Shown in pieces: positions 20,355 through 30,138 of a stretch of DNA of 64,000 bases; the first letter of the stretch is position 1; each line of letters opens with the position of its first letter. Source of the DNA: Blastococcus sp. (lineage in GTDB: Bacteria; Actinomycetota; Actinomycetes; Mycobacteriales; Geodermatophilaceae); the NCBI GenBank assembly GCA_025465355.1, contig JAODNN010000067.1, positions 1 to 64,000 of the forward strand, written 5' to 3'. The position numbers and the translations under genes are program-made. The notes beneath the pieces are model-generated. The model was given only the letters and a program-made list of their open reading frames with translations. It was not told where the DNA came from and searched no databases.

Positions 20355-20360
20355 TACCGT
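20355..20360 (+). promoter_or_regulatory. Candidate -10 element of a leaderless promoter
   Basis: TACCGT ends exactly 7 bp before the GTG at 20368, with no ribosome site between them. The spacing predicts transcription starting at the initiation codon. Confidence 0.45.
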
Positions 20361-20367
20361 TCCCGGC

Positions 20368-21051
20368 GTGCTGCACCCGGTCGGCAAGCTGCCCGCCGCC
20401 GTCTACTGGCGACGCCGGCTGCTCCTCCTCGTCGTGCTGCTGGTCGTCCTCGGCGGCGGCGGATGGTTCGGGTACACCCTGTGGAGTCGGCACCTGGCGA
20501 GCGCCTCGGCGGCTGCCGCGAACCCCAGTGCAGCGGCCCCCACCGGAACCCCGGCACTGGAACAGGTGGTGCCGTCGCTGGTCAGCCTGCGGACGCCGAG
20601 CGCGCTACCGACGACTGCCCCCAAGCGCACGCCCGCCCCCCTGGCGCCAGCTCCGAAGCCCGGCGGCCCGTGCACGGACGCCATGATCAGCCTCACCGTG
20701 CGGGCGCCCGCGGCGGTGGCGGCGGCCGGTAAGCCGACCTTCGCCCTGGTGGTCATGAACACGTCCCCCGTGCCGTGCGTGCGCACGTTGGACAAGGGAC
20801 AGCAGGAACTGGTGCTGCTCGACTCCGCGGGCCACCGAGTATGGGGCAGCAACGACTGCTTCCCGGAGGCCAGCAGCGACACCCGCACGCTCGCGCCTCG
20901 GGCTGCGGTGGCATTCCCGGTGATCTGGGGCGGCCTGACGAGCGAGCCGACCTGCGCCGCGCCCCGCACGCAGCCGAAGCCGGGCACCTACGTGCTGCGC
21001 GGGCGGCTGGCTACCAAGACCTCGCCGAACACCCCCATCAGGCTCGGCTGA
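20368..21051 (+). CDS. Conserved actinobacterial membrane-anchored extracytoplasmic protein
   Basis: A 227-aa protein at the Rv3587c position between mutY and disA. One transmembrane anchor, RLLLLVVLLVVLGGGGWFG, lies at about residues 15-33, with the rest outside. A Pro/Ala/Thr-rich stalk (45-105) leads to a compact domain with four cysteines (GPCTDAM, SPVPCVR, SNDCFPEA, EPTCAAPR) and the conserved stretch GHRVWGSNDC. The pairing suggests two disulfides and a beta-sandwich, possibly envelope-related. No activity is known to me. The GTG start at 20368 is supported by the TACCGT hexamer 7 bp upstream. The gene converges with disA, with a 15-bp gap. Confidence 0.85.
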   Translation: MLHPVGKLPAAVYWRRRLLLLVVLLVVLGGGGWFGYTLWSRHLASASAAAANPSAAAPTGTPALEQVVPSLVSLRTPSALPTTAPKRTPAPLAPAPKPGGPCTDAMISLTVRAPAAVAAAGKPTFALVVMNTSPVPCVRTLDKGQQELVLLDSAGHRVWGSNDCFPEASSDTRTLAPRAAVAFPVIWGGLTSEPTCAAPRTQPKPGTYVLRGRLATKTSPNTPIRLG

Positions 21052-21066
21052 CGAACGGCCGCCGGC

Positions 21067-22152
21067 TCAGCTGTACCGGTCGAGGATCGACGTCTCGGCC
21101 AGCCGCGAGAGACCCTCGCGGATTCCCCGGGCCCGCGCCTCGCCGACGCCTTCGACCGAGAGCAGGTCCTCGATCGTGGCGGCCAGCAGCTTCTGCAGCC
21201 CTCCGAAGTGGTCGACCAGCCGGTCGATGATCCCCCCGGGCAGTCGCGGCACGCGGGCCAGCAGTCGGTAGCCGCGCGGGCTGACCGGGGAGTCGAGCGC
21301 GTCGGGGGAGGTCGGCAGCCCGTAGCAGCGGGCGACGGCGGAGAGGTCCAGCAATTCGGTCGCCGAGAGCGCGCGTAGGTCGGTGAGGACCTGCTCGATC
21401 GTGCGCGGGCGACGGCCCCCGTTCGGCAGGTAATCGCGGACCAGCAGCCCACGGTCCTCCTCCACCCCGGCGAGCATCTCGTCGAGCTGCAGGGCCAGCA
21501 GCCGGCCGTCGGTGCCGAGCTCTACGACGAAGCCCTCGATCTCGTCGGCGATCCGCCGGACCATCTCCAGCCGCTGGCTGACGCTCATCGCGTCGCGGAC
21601 GGTCACGAGATCCTCGATCTCGAGAGCCGAGAGCGTGCTGGCCACCTCATCCAGGCGCAGCTTGTAGCGCTCCAGGGCAGCCAGTGCCTGGTTGGCGCGG
21701 GCGAGGATCGTGGTCGGGTGCTCCAGGGTGTACCTGCGCCCGGCCACGTAGACGCTGATGATGTGCATCGACTGGCTGACCGAGATCACCGGGAAGCCCG
21801 TCTGGATGGCGACCCGCTCGGCCGTGCGGTGCCGGGTGCCCGATTCCTCGGTGGGGATCGTCGGGTCGGGCATGAGGTGCACGCCGGCGCGGACGATGCG
21901 CGTGCCGTCGTAGGAGACGATCACTGCGCCGTCCATCTTCGCCAGCTCACGCAGTCGGGTGGCCGACAGGGCGACGTCCAGTGCGAAGCCGCCGGTGCAC
22001 AGTGACTCCACCACCCGGTCGTAGCCCAGGACGATCAGTGCGCCCGTGCGGCCGGCGAGGATGCGCTCCAGCCCATCGCGCAGTGCGGTCCCCGGGGCGA
22101 TCCGGCCGAGGAGTTCCCGCAGCGCGATCTCGGGATCCACAACGGCGGACAC
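21067..22152 (-). CDS. disA: Diadenylate cyclase / DNA integrity scanning protein DisA
   Basis: Makes the second messenger cyclic di-AMP from two ATP and slows on branched DNA. The 361-aa protein has the DAC domain in its first 150 residues, with DGA at 74-76 and RHR at 107-109, a helical spine at about 150-290, and a C-terminal helix-hairpin-helix ([20 protein letters not shown]) that binds recombination intermediates. The GTG start at 22152 has an AGGAG 6 bp upstream. It is the last gene of an lpqE-radA-disA group in the same order as in mycobacteria, separated from radA by 139 bp. Confidence 0.98.
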   Translation of the reverse strand: MSAVVDPEIALRELLGRIAPGTALRDGLERILAGRTGALIVLGYDRVVESLCTGGFALDVALSATRLRELAKMDGAVIVSYDGTRIVRAGVHLMPDPTIPTEESGTRHRTAERVAIQTGFPVISVSQSMHIISVYVAGRRYTLEHPTTILARANQALAALERYKLRLDEVASTLSALEIEDLVTVRDAMSVSQRLEMVRRIADEIEGFVVELGTDGRLLALQLDEMLAGVEEDRGLLVRDYLPNGGRRPRTIEQVLTDLRALSATELLDLSAVARCYGLPTSPDALDSPVSPRGYRLLARVPRLPGGIIDRLVDHFGGLQKLLAATIEDLLSVEGVGEARARGIREGLSRLAETSILDRYS

Positions 22153-22291
22153 ACGGGCTCCTGACGGTCGAGTGGTGCGATGTACGAGTCTACGTGGCCC
22201 GGACGATCGGACACCGGGCTCGGGGTCACAGGACGGACCGCGGCCCGATCCCTGCGTGGAACGAGACTCCGTGAAACGAGACTCTAGGGGT

Positions 22292-23659
22292 CTAGAACAG
22301 TCGTGAGAAGGCGGTACCGAGGTCGGGGACCTCGATCAGCCGCATCCCCTTGGGCGCCGAACCCGGGTCCTGGGGAACGAGGGCGACCCGGTAACCCTGC
22401 CGTGCGGCCTCCGCCAGCCGCCGGCTGGTGCCCCCGACCCGGCGGATCTCTCCGGACAGCCCGACCTCACCTATCGCCACTGTCCCGGCCGGCAGGGGGC
22501 GGTCCTTGGCCGCCGAGGCGATCGCCAGCGCGAGTGCGAGGTCGCTGGCCGGCTCGACGATGCGCACCCCGCCCACCGAGGCGGCGAACACGTCGGCGTC
22601 GGCGAGCTTGACCCCGCCCCGTCGCTCGACGACGGCATTGACCATGGCGACCCGTTGCGCATCCAGGCCGCTGACCGCCCGGCGCGGCGAACCACCGCCG
22701 CTGGTGCTGGCGACCAGCGCCTGCACCTCCGCCAGCAGTGGCCTGCTGCCCTCGAGCGTCACGGTGACGCAGCTGCCCGGAACGGGGGCTGTGCGGCGAG
22801 AGACGAACAGCGCGGAGGGGTCGGGGACGCCGACGACGCCGTTGTCGCCGATCTCGAAGCAGCCGATCTCGTCGGCGGGGCCGAACCGGTTCTTGATGGC
22901 GCGCACCAACCGGAGCGTCGAGTGCCGTTCGCCGTCGAAGGAGATGACGACGTCGACCAGGTGTTCCAGCGTGCGCGGGCCGGCGATCGCGCCGTCCTTG
23001 GTGACGTGCCCGACCAGGATCGTGGTCATGCCCCGGCTCTTGGCGACGGCGCTGAGGGCGGAGGCGACCGCCCGGACCTGGGTGGCCCCGCCGTCGGTGC
23101 CCTCGACGGCGGGGGAGCGCACCGTCTGGACGCTGTCGAGGATCAACAGGGTGGGCGCGACCTGATCGATGTGCGCCAGGACGGCGGACAGCTCCGTCTC
23201 GGCCGCCAGGTAGAGGCGTTCGTGCAGCGCCCCGATCCGCTCAGCGCGCAGCCGCACCTGGCCGGCCGACTCCTCGCCGGAGATGACCAGCGCCGGCCCG
23301 TTGGTGGCGGCCACCCGATGGGCCACCTCCAGCAGCAGGGTGGATTTTCCGACGCCGGGCTCGCCGGCGACCAGCAGGACGCCACCGGGCACCAGCCCGC
23401 CGCCGAGGACCCGGTCGAACTCCGGGATGCCGGTAGGGACCGCCCGCGCGCCGGCCAGCTCGATCTGGGCGATCGGCCGGGCGGGGGCGGTCACCGGCCC
23501 GGCGGAGACGGAGCGGAGGGCGGCTGCCGGTGCCCCGGATTCCAGCAGGCTGCCCCAGGCCTGGCACTCCGGGCAGCGCCCGACCCATTTGGCCGAGGCG
23601 TAGCCGCACTCGGTGCAGCGGTGGGCGGGGCGTGCGGACTTCACTCCTGGCGCAGGCAC
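22292..23659 (-). CDS. radA: DNA repair protein RadA/Sms
   Basis: A 455-aa RecA-like helicase that promotes branch migration of recombination intermediates. The zinc finger (Cys15, 18, 29, 32) precedes a RecA core with Walker [10 protein letters not shown] at 99-107 and the RadA-specific KNRFG in [15 protein letters not shown]. The C-terminal Lon-like domain includes [12 protein letters not shown], and the Lon catalytic Ser is not expected to be active. A GTG at 23644 is an alternative, but TAGCGT at 23667-23672 stands 7 bp before the GTG at 23659, supporting a leaderless start there. DisA is a known physical partner of RadA in Bacillus. Confidence 0.97.
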   Translation of the reverse strand: MPAPGVKSARPAHRCTECGYASAKWVGRCPECQAWGSLLESGAPAAALRSVSAGPVTAPARPIAQIELAGARAVPTGIPEFDRVLGGGLVPGGVLLVAGEPGVGKSTLLLEVAHRVAATNGPALVISGEESAGQVRLRAERIGALHERLYLAAETELSAVLAHIDQVAPTLLILDSVQTVRSPAVEGTDGGATQVRAVASALSAVAKSRGMTTILVGHVTKDGAIAGPRTLEHLVDVVISFDGERHSTLRLVRAIKNRFGPADEIGCFEIGDNGVVGVPDPSALFVSRRTAPVPGSCVTVTLEGSRPLLAEVQALVASTSGGGSPRRAVSGLDAQRVAMVNAVVERRGGVKLADADVFAASVGGVRIVEPASDLALALAIASAAKDRPLPAGTVAIGEVGLSGEIRRVGGTSRRLAEAARQGYRVALVPQDPGSAPKGMRLIEVPDLGTAFSRLF

Positions 23660-23728
23660 GACGGCGACGCTAACCGCTGGTGCCGACAGTTCGGGGGAGG
23701 GCGGGTCGGTCGGCGGCCCGGCTCTCGA

Positions 23729-24457
23729 TCAGCCGGCGGACTCGCTCTGGTGGAAGTCGTAGGTCTCGCTGCGCTCCAGCGGCTGCGACGGAGTCGCCAC
23801 CGTCGCCTTCACGGTCACCTCGCCCGCCTTCGCGAAGGTGAGGACCAGCGTGACGTACTGGCCGGTCGTGAGGCCCTGGTCGAGCCCGATCAGCGTGATG
23901 TGGGTGTTGTCCTGACCCACGAACACCGTTGAGTGGGCGGGCACCGGGATCTCGGTGGGAACCGCGCTGGCCGGCGCCGTTCCGGTCGCCGTTCCCCCAG
24001 CCGTACCGGTCGGCGTCGCAGTCGTCGCAGTCGTCGTGGGGGTGCCGGCCGAGGTGACCGCCGTGCTGGAGGAGGTGGCCGCCGTCCCGGGCGATGTGGC
24101 TGCCGCGCTGGAGGAGGTGGCCGCGGCGCTGGAGGAGGTGGCGGACGCCGTCGACACGTCGGTGAAGACGGCGCGCTGGAAGCCGGTCCCGGTGACGCTG
24201 GTCAGCGCGTCGTCCTGGGGGCCGTCGTTGGCGATCGCCATCTGCAGCTCGGCGTTGTCGCCGCTCGCGTAGCTGCCGCTGCTGGGGAACGCGATGCGCA
24301 CCTGGCGCAGGGAGATGTCACCCACCTGAGCCTGGCCGCCGGTCTTGTCCCGTTGCTGCGTGGCCGTCTGCGTGACCTGCCCCGAGCTGCAGGCGGAGAG
24401 CGCGACCGGGGAGAAGAGCAGTACGCCCAGCGTGGCGGCGCGCAGCGCGCGGTTCAC
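23729..24457 (-). CDS. lpqE: LpqE-like lipoprotein with Ser/Ala/Thr linker
   Basis: A 242-aa exported lipoprotein with lipobox VALSAC, Cys23. The folded part is related to the PCuAC/DUF461-like sandwich (IRQV and SYASGDNAELQMAIAN at the start, then STVFVGQDNTHITLIGLDQG). A low-complexity insertion at about residues 102-160, built from repeats such as ATSSSAAATSSSAAATSPG, interrupts it. The canonical copper ligands (H-x-M pattern) are not evident, so copper binding is not claimed. Position upstream of radA-disA matches lpqE in mycobacteria. It is divergent from an ECF sigma gene across 191 bp. Confidence 0.8.
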   Translation of the reverse strand: MNRALRAATLGVLLFSPVALSACSSGQVTQTATQQRDKTGGQAQVGDISLRQVRIAFPSSGSYASGDNAELQMAIANDGPQDDALTSVTGTGFQRAVFTDVSTASATSSSAAATSSSAAATSPGTAATSSSTAVTSAGTPTTTATTATPTGTAGGTATGTAPASAVPTEIPVPAHSTVFVGQDNTHITLIGLDQGLTTGQYVTLVLTFAKAGEVTVKATVATPSQPLERSETYDFHQSESAG

Positions 24458-24648
24458 AGCCGTCGACCTCCAGCGGGAAAGGGCGTGTCACCGCGGGATC
24501 GGTGGCACAGCGTCCTGCCGAGCCTATCGGGCCGCTCGGAGGGCCGCCCGCAGGGAAGGCGGGGCGACGGCGAGTCTCCGTGTTCGGTCCGATCCCGGCG
24601 CCGCTCTGCCGATACCCAGAGGAACGGCTGAGCGACCGGGGAGGGCGA

Positions 24649-25239
24649 ATGCGGACGGGGCTGCCCTTCGACGACGTCCTGGTCGCGGCTCAGGCCGGAG
24701 CGGCGTGGGCTTTCGAGGTGTTCTACCGGGACCTGTCGCCCGCCGTCACCGGCTACCTGCGGCTGCACGGCGCCGCCGAGCCCGACGATCTGGCCAGCGA
24801 GACCTTTCTCGGCGTCTTCACGGGCCTCGGCAGCTTCCGCGGGGACGAGGACGCCCTTCGGGCGTGGGTCTTCACCATCGCCCACCGTCGTCTCGTCGAC
24901 GACTGGCGGCGCCGCAGCCGCCGCCCGCAGCTCGCCGACGACTCCGGAGACCTCACCGCTCACCTCGGCGGTGACGTGGAGGACGACGTTCTGGTGCGGC
25001 TGGGGGCCGACACCGTCCAGCGGCTGTGTGGTCGGCTGCCCGACGACCAGCGGGCCGTGGTTCTCCTGCGCATCCTCGCCGACCTGACGATCGAGCAGGT
25101 AGCCGCGGCGATGGACAGGTCCGTGGCCTCGGTGAAGGCGCTCCAACGGCGCGGTTTGCGGACACTGCGGGCCGAGCTCGAGAACTCCGCCGAAAAAGTT
25201 GGTGTGGACGCGCACCCCTATGGGCCACTCCGGCGATGA
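24649..25239 (+). CDS. ECF-type RNA polymerase sigma factor
   Basis: A 196-aa group 4 sigma factor. Region 2 covers about residues 20-85: FEVFYRDLSPAVTGYLRLHG, DLASETFLGVF, then AWVFTIAHRRLVDDWRRR, which contains the -10 recognition helix. Region 4 is at about 125-180, with LPDDQRAVVLLRILADLTIE and the helix-turn-helix AMDRSVASVKALQRRG. The ATG at 24649 has GGGGAGGG just upstream. A membrane protein gene begins 10 bp after the stop and is a candidate for its regulator. It sits as an insertion between lpqE and carD relative to mycobacteria. Confidence 0.93.
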   Translation: MRTGLPFDDVLVAAQAGAAWAFEVFYRDLSPAVTGYLRLHGAAEPDDLASETFLGVFTGLGSFRGDEDALRAWVFTIAHRRLVDDWRRRSRRPQLADDSGDLTAHLGGDVEDDVLVRLGADTVQRLCGRLPDDQRAVVLLRILADLTIEQVAAAMDRSVASVKALQRRGLRTLRAELENSAEKVGVDAHPYGPLRR

Positions 25240-25249
25240 CAGGGGTGAG

Positions 25250-26056
25250 ATGACCACAGCAGCCGACGATTCCGCCGCCGAGGAGGCCTTCGAGGCCTAC
25301 CTCGCCGGTCGTTCCGTTGCGGCGGAAGGCGCCCACCTGGCCGCCTTCGCCGGTGCGGTCCGTGCGACGGCGCACGAGCCGGGCCGGCCGAACGCCGCCC
25401 TGGCCGAGCTGCTGGCGACCGGTCTTCTCGTCGACCAGCCCCTGCCGTCCGCACGGACGGCCAAGAGACGGAGACGTCCCATGTGGTTCTTCACGGCCAT
25501 CCTCGCCAAGATCGCGTCCGCGGGTGCGGTCGCTCAGGCCGCGGCCGGCGCCGGCATCGTCCTGGTCGGTTTCGCCGGTACAGGCGCGGCCGGGGCGTTG
25601 CCCGACCCCGTGCAGCACACCTTCGCGACCGTGGTCGCCACCATCACGCCGTTGACCGCGCCGGACCGCCCGGACCGCTCGGGCAGCACGGGGACGGCCA
25701 CCACGGAGCCGGTCACCACGACGCCCCCGGCCACGCCGACCACCGGGTCGGCCGACCCGGCGGGCACCACGGACGGCGCCGGCGACCCCGCCACGGACAC
25801 GACCTCCGCGCCGAAGAACTTCGGGCAGAAGGTCAGCGAGCACGCCCACAACGGCGGCGTCGACGGGCACCAGGTCAGCAGCTGGGCGCATGAGCGCAAG
25901 AACGGTTCCGCCACCACCGGCGCCCGGGAAACCGAGGCCCCGGAATCCGAGGCGCCGGAATCCGAGGCGCCGGAGACCGAGGGCTCGGACGACGACTCCG
26001 CCCACCGCAGCGGCCACGGCAAGTCCGGCGGCGAGGGCGGCCACGGGCGCGACTGA
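25250..26056 (+). CDS. Single-pass membrane protein linked to ECF sigma; candidate anti-sigma factor
   Basis: A 268-aa protein without a recognised enzyme motif. The N-terminal 75 residues (acidic EEAFEAYLAGRSVAAEGAHL and after) are cytoplasmic and could bind sigma. A basic stretch KRRRRPM leads into a long hydrophobic region at about residues 80-115. The outer part is Thr/Pro-rich, carries a conserved-looking block FGQKVSEHAHNGGVDGHQVS, and ends with a tandem EAPESEAPESEAPE tract and a His/Gly-rich tail. The ATG at 25250 has AGGGGTGAG upstream and is 10 bp from the sigma stop, so the two are cotranscribed. No HxxxCxxC zinc anti-sigma motif is present; the regulatory role is inferred from context. 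Confidence 0.75.
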   Translation: MTTAADDSAAEEAFEAYLAGRSVAAEGAHLAAFAGAVRATAHEPGRPNAALAELLATGLLVDQPLPSARTAKRRRRPMWFFTAILAKIASAGAVAQAAAGAGIVLVGFAGTGAAGALPDPVQHTFATVVATITPLTAPDRPDRSGSTGTATTEPVTTTPPATPTTGSADPAGTTDGAGDPATDTTSAPKNFGQKVSEHAHNGGVDGHQVSSWAHERKNGSATTGARETEAPESEAPESEAPETEGSDDDSAHRSGHGKSGGEGGHGRD

Positions 26057-26077
26057 GCTGCGCCGGTGGCGCCGCGG

Positions 26078-26932
26078 TCAGCTGACCGCGGCGCCACCCA
26101 CGACCAGTAACAGCACGTCCAGGACGGTCAGCAGCATGACCGCCGGGAACGCGGCCCGGCGGAAGCGGCCTGTCCCGCCGAGGATGGCGAGGACCACGGC
26201 CGGCACCGCGACGGTCAGGCTCACCCAGCCGGTCACCGTCGCGGGCCCTGGCGGTCCGAACACCAGGGCGAGGGATGCCGCGCCCAGGAGCGCGGCGCCG
26301 ACCACCGCAGAGATACGGGGGCCCAGTCGGTGCGGCAGGCCCCGGACGCCGGTGGCCAGGTCGTCCTCCAGGTCGGGTGCGACGTTCGCCAGGTGCGCCA
26401 CACCGCCGAGGGCCGCTCCGGCGCCTACGAGCCACCACGGCGCGAGGGGAGTGCCGGGCGCTGCGGCGACCACACCGGCGGGCAGCGCGCCGAACCCCGT
26501 GAGATAGGGCAGCCCCGACGCCGCGGTGCGCTTCAGGCCGGCGTTGTACGCCCATCCGCTGGCGACGAGGGTGAGCAGCAACCCCGCCGGCACGACGCCG
26601 AGCAGGAGCGACAGGACGACGGCCGTGGCGGCGGCGGCAAGGGCGGCCCACCGGAGCGTCGCGGGACGGACCGCTCCCTGGACCACCGGCTTGTCCGCGC
26701 GGGCCACCACGCGGTCCCGGTCGGCGTCGAGCCAGTCGTTGCTCCAGCCGATGGAGGCCTGACCTGCGAGAACGGCGGCGCAGAGGAGGACGAGCCGCTC
26801 GGCGGGAACGCCGGCGACGCTCCCGAGGAGGGTCGCGACGGTCGTGACCGCGACCGTCGGGCCGAGGTGCGTGGCACGGGCGAGGGCGCGCGGAAGGGGC
26901 GTCCAGCGAGGGCGGGCAGGCACATCGGCCAC
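26078..26932 (-). CDS. UbiA family prenyltransferase
   Basis: A 284-aa polytopic enzyme of the UbiA superfamily, which transfers polyprenyl groups to aromatic or other acceptors. It has about eight to nine helices. The first Asp-rich motif is NDWLDADRD (about residues 65-73) with the following ADKPVVQG, and the second is [11 protein letters not shown]. The acceptor is unknown; MenA, quinone or cell-wall arabinan precursors are handled by relatives, but the gene is not next to any of those pathways. The GTG at 26932 has GGGAGGGG about 10 bp upstream. It is divergent from carD. Confidence 0.88.
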   Translation of the reverse strand: MADVPARPRWTPLPRALARATHLGPTVAVTTVATLLGSVAGVPAERLVLLCAAVLAGQASIGWSNDWLDADRDRVVARADKPVVQGAVRPATLRWAALAAAATAVVLSLLLGVVPAGLLLTLVASGWAYNAGLKRTAASGLPYLTGFGALPAGVVAAAPGTPLAPWWLVGAGAALGGVAHLANVAPDLEDDLATGVRGLPHRLGPRISAVVGAALLGAASLALVFGPPGPATVTGWVSLTVAVPAVVLAILGGTGRFRRAAFPAVMLLTVLDVLLLVVGGAAVS

Positions 26933-27020
26933 GCTCTGTCAACCCCTCCCACATGGTCGGGCAGCCCTCTGACCTGCATATTTGCTACTCGGCTCAGATC
27001 CGTTCGTCAGTCTGCCGTGG

Positions 27021-27026
27021 TAACCT
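27021..27026 (+). promoter_or_regulatory. Candidate -10 element for carD
   Basis: TAACCT lies 28 bp before the carD ATG; a start about 7 bp downstream would give a roughly 20-nt leader containing the GAAAGGGG ribosome site (27037-27044). No clear -35 is seen. The 122-bp gap is shared with the divergent UbiA gene. Confidence 0.45.
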
Positions 27027-27054
27027 GGGGGACAGCGAAAGGGGTCACATCCAC

Positions 27055-27537
27055 ATGGGCTTCACTGTCGGCGAGACCGTCGTCTACCCGCACCACGGTG
27101 CGGCGCTCATCGAGGCGATCGAGCAGCGGACCATCAAGGGCGTCGAGAAGGCGTACCTCGTACTGAAGGTCGCTCAGGGCGACCTGACCGTTCGGGTGCC
27201 GGCTGACAACGCAGAGATCGTCGGCGTCCGTGACGTCGTCGGCCAGGAGGGCCTGAACAAGGTCTTCGAGGTGCTGCGCGCCCCGCACACCGAGGAGCCG
27301 ACCAACTGGTCGCGCCGCTACAAGGCGAACCTCGAGAAGTTGGCGTCAGGTGACGTGAACAAGGTCGCCGAGGTCGTGCGTGACCTCTGGCGTCGCGACA
27401 AGGACCGGGGTCTCTCGGCCGGCGAGAAGCGGATGCTCTCCAAGGCCCGCCAGATCCTGGTGAGCGAGCTCGCGCTCGCCGAGGGCACCAACGAGGACAA
27501 GGCCGAGATCCTTCTCGACGAGGTCCTGGCTTCCTGA
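27055..27537 (+). CDS. carD: CarD family transcriptional regulator
   Basis: A 160-aa essential actinobacterial factor that binds RNA polymerase beta and stabilises open complexes, notably at rRNA promoters. The Tudor-like RNAP-interacting domain is residues 1-70 ([34 protein letters not shown]). The helical C-terminal domain carries the wedge Trp in [10 protein letters not shown] and the basic [11 protein letters not shown]. The ATG at 27055 has GAAAGGGG upstream; an in-frame start at 26953 would lie before the putative promoter. ispD begins 35 bp downstream, matching the conserved carD-ispD-ispF order. Confidence 0.98.
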   Translation: MGFTVGETVVYPHHGAALIEAIEQRTIKGVEKAYLVLKVAQGDLTVRVPADNAEIVGVRDVVGQEGLNKVFEVLRAPHTEEPTNWSRRYKANLEKLASGDVNKVAEVVRDLWRRDKDRGLSAGEKRMLSKARQILVSELALAEGTNEDKAEILLDEVLAS

Positions 27538-27572
27538 TCCACCAGTTCGCCCGTTCCTCACAGACCACTCCC

Positions 27573-28244
27573 GTGCACGCTGTCGGCATCGTCCCAGCGG
27601 CCGGGAGTGGTCTGCGTCTGGGGGCCGACCAGCCAAAAGCACTGGTTTCCCTCGGTGGTCGCCCGCTCGTCCGGTGGGCCGTCGACGCGCTGCGGTCCGG
27701 GGGGGTGGCCGACGTGATCGTCGCCGTCCCGGCGGGTCGTCGGGACGCGTTCGAGGCGGTGCTGCCGGCCGACGTCCGGCTCGTCGAGGGCGGGATGACC
27801 CGCACGGCCTCGGTCCGGGCGGCGCTGGCCGCGGCGGGCTCGTCCGCGGACGCCGTCCTCGTCCACGACGCGGCCCGCCCGCTCACCCCGCCGGACGTGG
27901 TCGCCCGCGTACTCGCTGCGCTGGCCGCAGGTGCTCGAGCCGTCGTCCCCGTGCTTCCGGTCGTCGACACCACCGTCGTCGTCGACGCCGACGGCGTGAT
28001 CAACCATGACGTACCCCGTGCACCGTTGCGGCGCGTGCAGACCCCCCAGGGCTTCGACCGGGCCACGCTTGCCGACGCTTACGCGCGGCTGGACGACACG
28101 GCCGAGCTCACCGACGACGCCGCGGTGGTCCGGGCTGACGGCGTGCTGGTCACCACCGTCGACGGCGACGAGCGGTCCGTCAAGGTCACGGTCGCGCACG
28201 ACCTCGCCCTCGCCGAGCTGCAGGTGAGCACGGTGCGCCGATGA
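27573..28244 (+). CDS. ispD: 2-C-methyl-D-erythritol 4-phosphate cytidylyltransferase
   Basis: Third enzyme of the MEP isoprenoid pathway; it makes CDP-methylerythritol from CTP. The 223-aa protein begins with the CTP loop [18 protein letters not shown] and has the conserved [26 protein letters not shown] and [12 protein letters not shown] segments. The C-terminal [14 protein letters not shown] is also typical. The GTG at 27573 is the first start that retains the N-terminal beta strand. Its stop overlaps the ispF ATG (ATGA), so the two consecutive-class enzymes are coupled. Confidence 0.97.
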   Translation: MHAVGIVPAAGSGLRLGADQPKALVSLGGRPLVRWAVDALRSGGVADVIVAVPAGRRDAFEAVLPADVRLVEGGMTRTASVRAALAAAGSSADAVLVHDAARPLTPPDVVARVLAALAAGARAVVPVLPVVDTTVVVDADGVINHDVPRAPLRRVQTPQGFDRATLADAYARLDDTAELTDDAAVVRADGVLVTTVDGDERSVKVTVAHDLALAELQVSTVRR

Positions 28245-28741
28245 GCAGCGAGCTGCCACGGGTCGGCATCGGCGCCGACGTGCACCCCATCGAGGCGGGC
28301 CGGCCCTGCCGGCTGGCCGGCCTGGACTGGCCGGGGGCCGACGGTTGCGCCGGGCACTCCGACGGGGACGTCGTGGCGCATGCCCTCACCGACGCGGTGC
28401 TCTCGGCCGCCGGTCTGGGTGACATCGGCGGGCTGCTCGGCACCGACGACCCCCGCTGGGCCGGCGCCCGTGGGGTGGCCGTCCTCGAGCACGTCCGGGA
28501 GGTGCTCGTCGCCGCCGGATGGCAGGTCGGCAACGCCTCCGTCCAGTTGGTCGCCAGCACTCCCACGCTCGGTCCCAGGCGGGCCGAGGCGGAGGCTGCG
28601 CTGTCCGCCGCACTGGGCGCCCCGGTGAGCGTCAGCGCCACCACGACCGACGGGCTCGGGCTGACGGGGCGGGGGGAGGGGCGGGCGGCCGTGGCAACGG
28701 CGCTGGTCGTTCGCAGCACGTCCGTAGACTCCCCGCAGTGA
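28241..28741 (+). CDS. ispF: 2-C-methyl-D-erythritol 2,4-cyclodiphosphate synthase
   Basis: Cyclises the phosphorylated CDP-methylerythritol with loss of CMP. It has 166 aa. The zinc ligands are in [10 protein letters not shown] (Asp and His) and [27 protein letters not shown] and the C-terminal [16 protein letters not shown] complete the family pattern. The ATG overlaps ispD and the TGA overlaps the cysS GTG, giving an unbroken ispD-ispF-cysS chain. The intervening kinase IspE is not in the window, as expected. Confidence 0.97.
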   Translation: MSSELPRVGIGADVHPIEAGRPCRLAGLDWPGADGCAGHSDGDVVAHALTDAVLSAAGLGDIGGLLGTDDPRWAGARGVAVLEHVREVLVAAGWQVGNASVQLVASTPTLGPRRAEAEAALSAALGAPVSVSATTTDGLGLTGRGEGRAAVATALVVRSTSVDSPQ

Positions 28742-30138
28742 GCCTCCGCCTCTACGACACGGCCGCGCATGCGGTGCGCGACTTCTCGCCGCTGCGTGCG
28801 GGAAGTGTGTCCATGTACGTCTGCGGGCTCACCGTCCAGGGGCCGCCGCACATCGGCCACATCCGGTTCGCGCTCGCCTTCGACGTGCTGCGCCGCTGGC
28901 TGCTGCACACCGGCTACGACGTCACGTACATCCGCAACGTCACCGACATCGACGACAAGATCCTGGCGAAGGCCGCAGCGGCCGGGGTCCCGTGGTGGGC
29001 GTGGGCCTACGAGAACGAGCGCGCCGCCACCCGCGCCTACGACGTCCTCGGCGTGCTGCCGCCCACCTACGAGCCGCGCGCCACCGGGCACGTTCCGGAG
29101 ATGGTCGAGCTGATCGAGCGGCTGATCGAGCGCGGCCACGCCTACGCGGTCGACGGCGACGTGTACTTCGATGTCCGCTCCTACCCCGCCTACGGCGAGC
29201 TCACCGGGCAGAAGCTCGAGGACCTGCAGCCCGCCGCGGACACCGAGACCGATGCGCGCAAGCGCGACCCGCGCGACTTCGCCCTCTGGAAGGCACACAA
29301 GGACGGCGAGCCCGAGACCGCGTCCTGGCCGACCCCGTGGGGGCGGGGGCGGCCGGGCTGGCACCTCGAGTGCTCGGCGATGGCCGAGAAGTATCTGGGC
29401 CCGCAGTTCGACATCCACGGCGGGGGCCTGGACCTGCGCTTCCCGCACCACGAGAACGAGCAGGCGCAGTCGCGGGCGGCCGGTGACGGCTTCGCGCAGT
29501 ACTGGCTGCACAACGGCTGGGTGACGCTCGGCGGCGAGAAGATGAGCAAGTCGCTGGGTAACACCGCGCTCGTCGACGAGGTCGTCAAGCGGGTCCGGCC
29601 CGTCGAGCTTCGCTACTACCTGGTGACGCCGCACTACCGCTCCACGGTCGAGTTCACGGACGCGGCGCTCGACGAGGCCGGGGCGGCCTACCGGCGGATC
29701 GAGTCCTTCGTGAAGCGGGCCGCCGAGCGCGTCGGGGAGCACGCCGGCAAGGCGCTTCTCACCGAAGACTTCCGCGCCGCGATGGACGGCGACCTCGGCA
29801 CTCCCGCTGCGATCGCCGCCGTCCATGAGGTCGTGCGGCAGGGCAACACGGCGCTGGCCGACGGCGACGACGCGGCGCTGGCGCAGACCCTCATGTCGGT
29901 ACGCGCCATGATGGGCGTGCTCGGGCTCGATCCGCTCGACCCGCAGTGGGCCGTCGGCGGCGACGAGAAGCTGGGCGAGGCCACCGACGGTCTCGTCTCG
30001 CTCGCCCTGGAGCAGCGGCAGGCGGCCCGGGCCCGCAAGGACTTCGCCGCGGCCGATGCCATCCGTGACCAGCTCACCGCCCTCGGCGTCACCGTCGAGG
30101 ACACCCCCCAGGGACCCAGATGGGAGCTGACCCGCTGA
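28738..30138 (+). CDS. cysS: Cysteine--tRNA ligase
   Basis: Charges tRNA-Cys. The 466-aa class I enzyme starts [19 protein letters not shown], has the zinc Cys and HIGH box in [18 protein letters not shown], further zinc ligands in WHLECSAMA and [10 protein letters not shown], and KMSKS in [11 protein letters not shown]. The helical anticodon domain ends the protein. The GTG at 28738 overlaps the ispF stop by 4 bp; longer in-frame sequence upstream is inside ispF. The stop overlaps the next ATG as TGATG. It is CysS, not MshC, because it lies in the conserved isp-cysS-rRNA methylase cluster and retains the C-terminal domain. Confidence 0.97.
   Translation: MSLRLYDTAAHAVRDFSPLRAGSVSMYVCGLTVQGPPHIGHIRFALAFDVLRRWLLHTGYDVTYIRNVTDIDDKILAKAAAAGVPWWAWAYENERAATRAYDVLGVLPPTYEPRATGHVPEMVELIERLIERGHAYAVDGDVYFDVRSYPAYGELTGQKLEDLQPAADTETDARKRDPRDFALWKAHKDGEPETASWPTPWGRGRPGWHLECSAMAEKYLGPQFDIHGGGLDLRFPHHENEQAQSRAAGDGFAQYWLHNGWVTLGGEKMSKSLGNTALVDEVVKRVRPVELRYYLVTPHYRSTVEFTDAALDEAGAAYRRIESFVKRAAERVGEHAGKALLTEDFRAAMDGDLGTPAAIAAVHEVVRQGNTALADGDDAALAQTLMSVRAMMGVLGLDPLDPQWAVGGDEKLGEATDGLVSLALEQRQAARARKDFAAADAIRDQLTALGVTVEDTPQGPRWELTR

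Noticed and set aside
22292-23659. RadA C-terminal Lon-like domain as an active protease
   Set aside because: This domain is a conserved structural part of RadA and the catalytic Ser/Lys arrangement of Lon was not seen.
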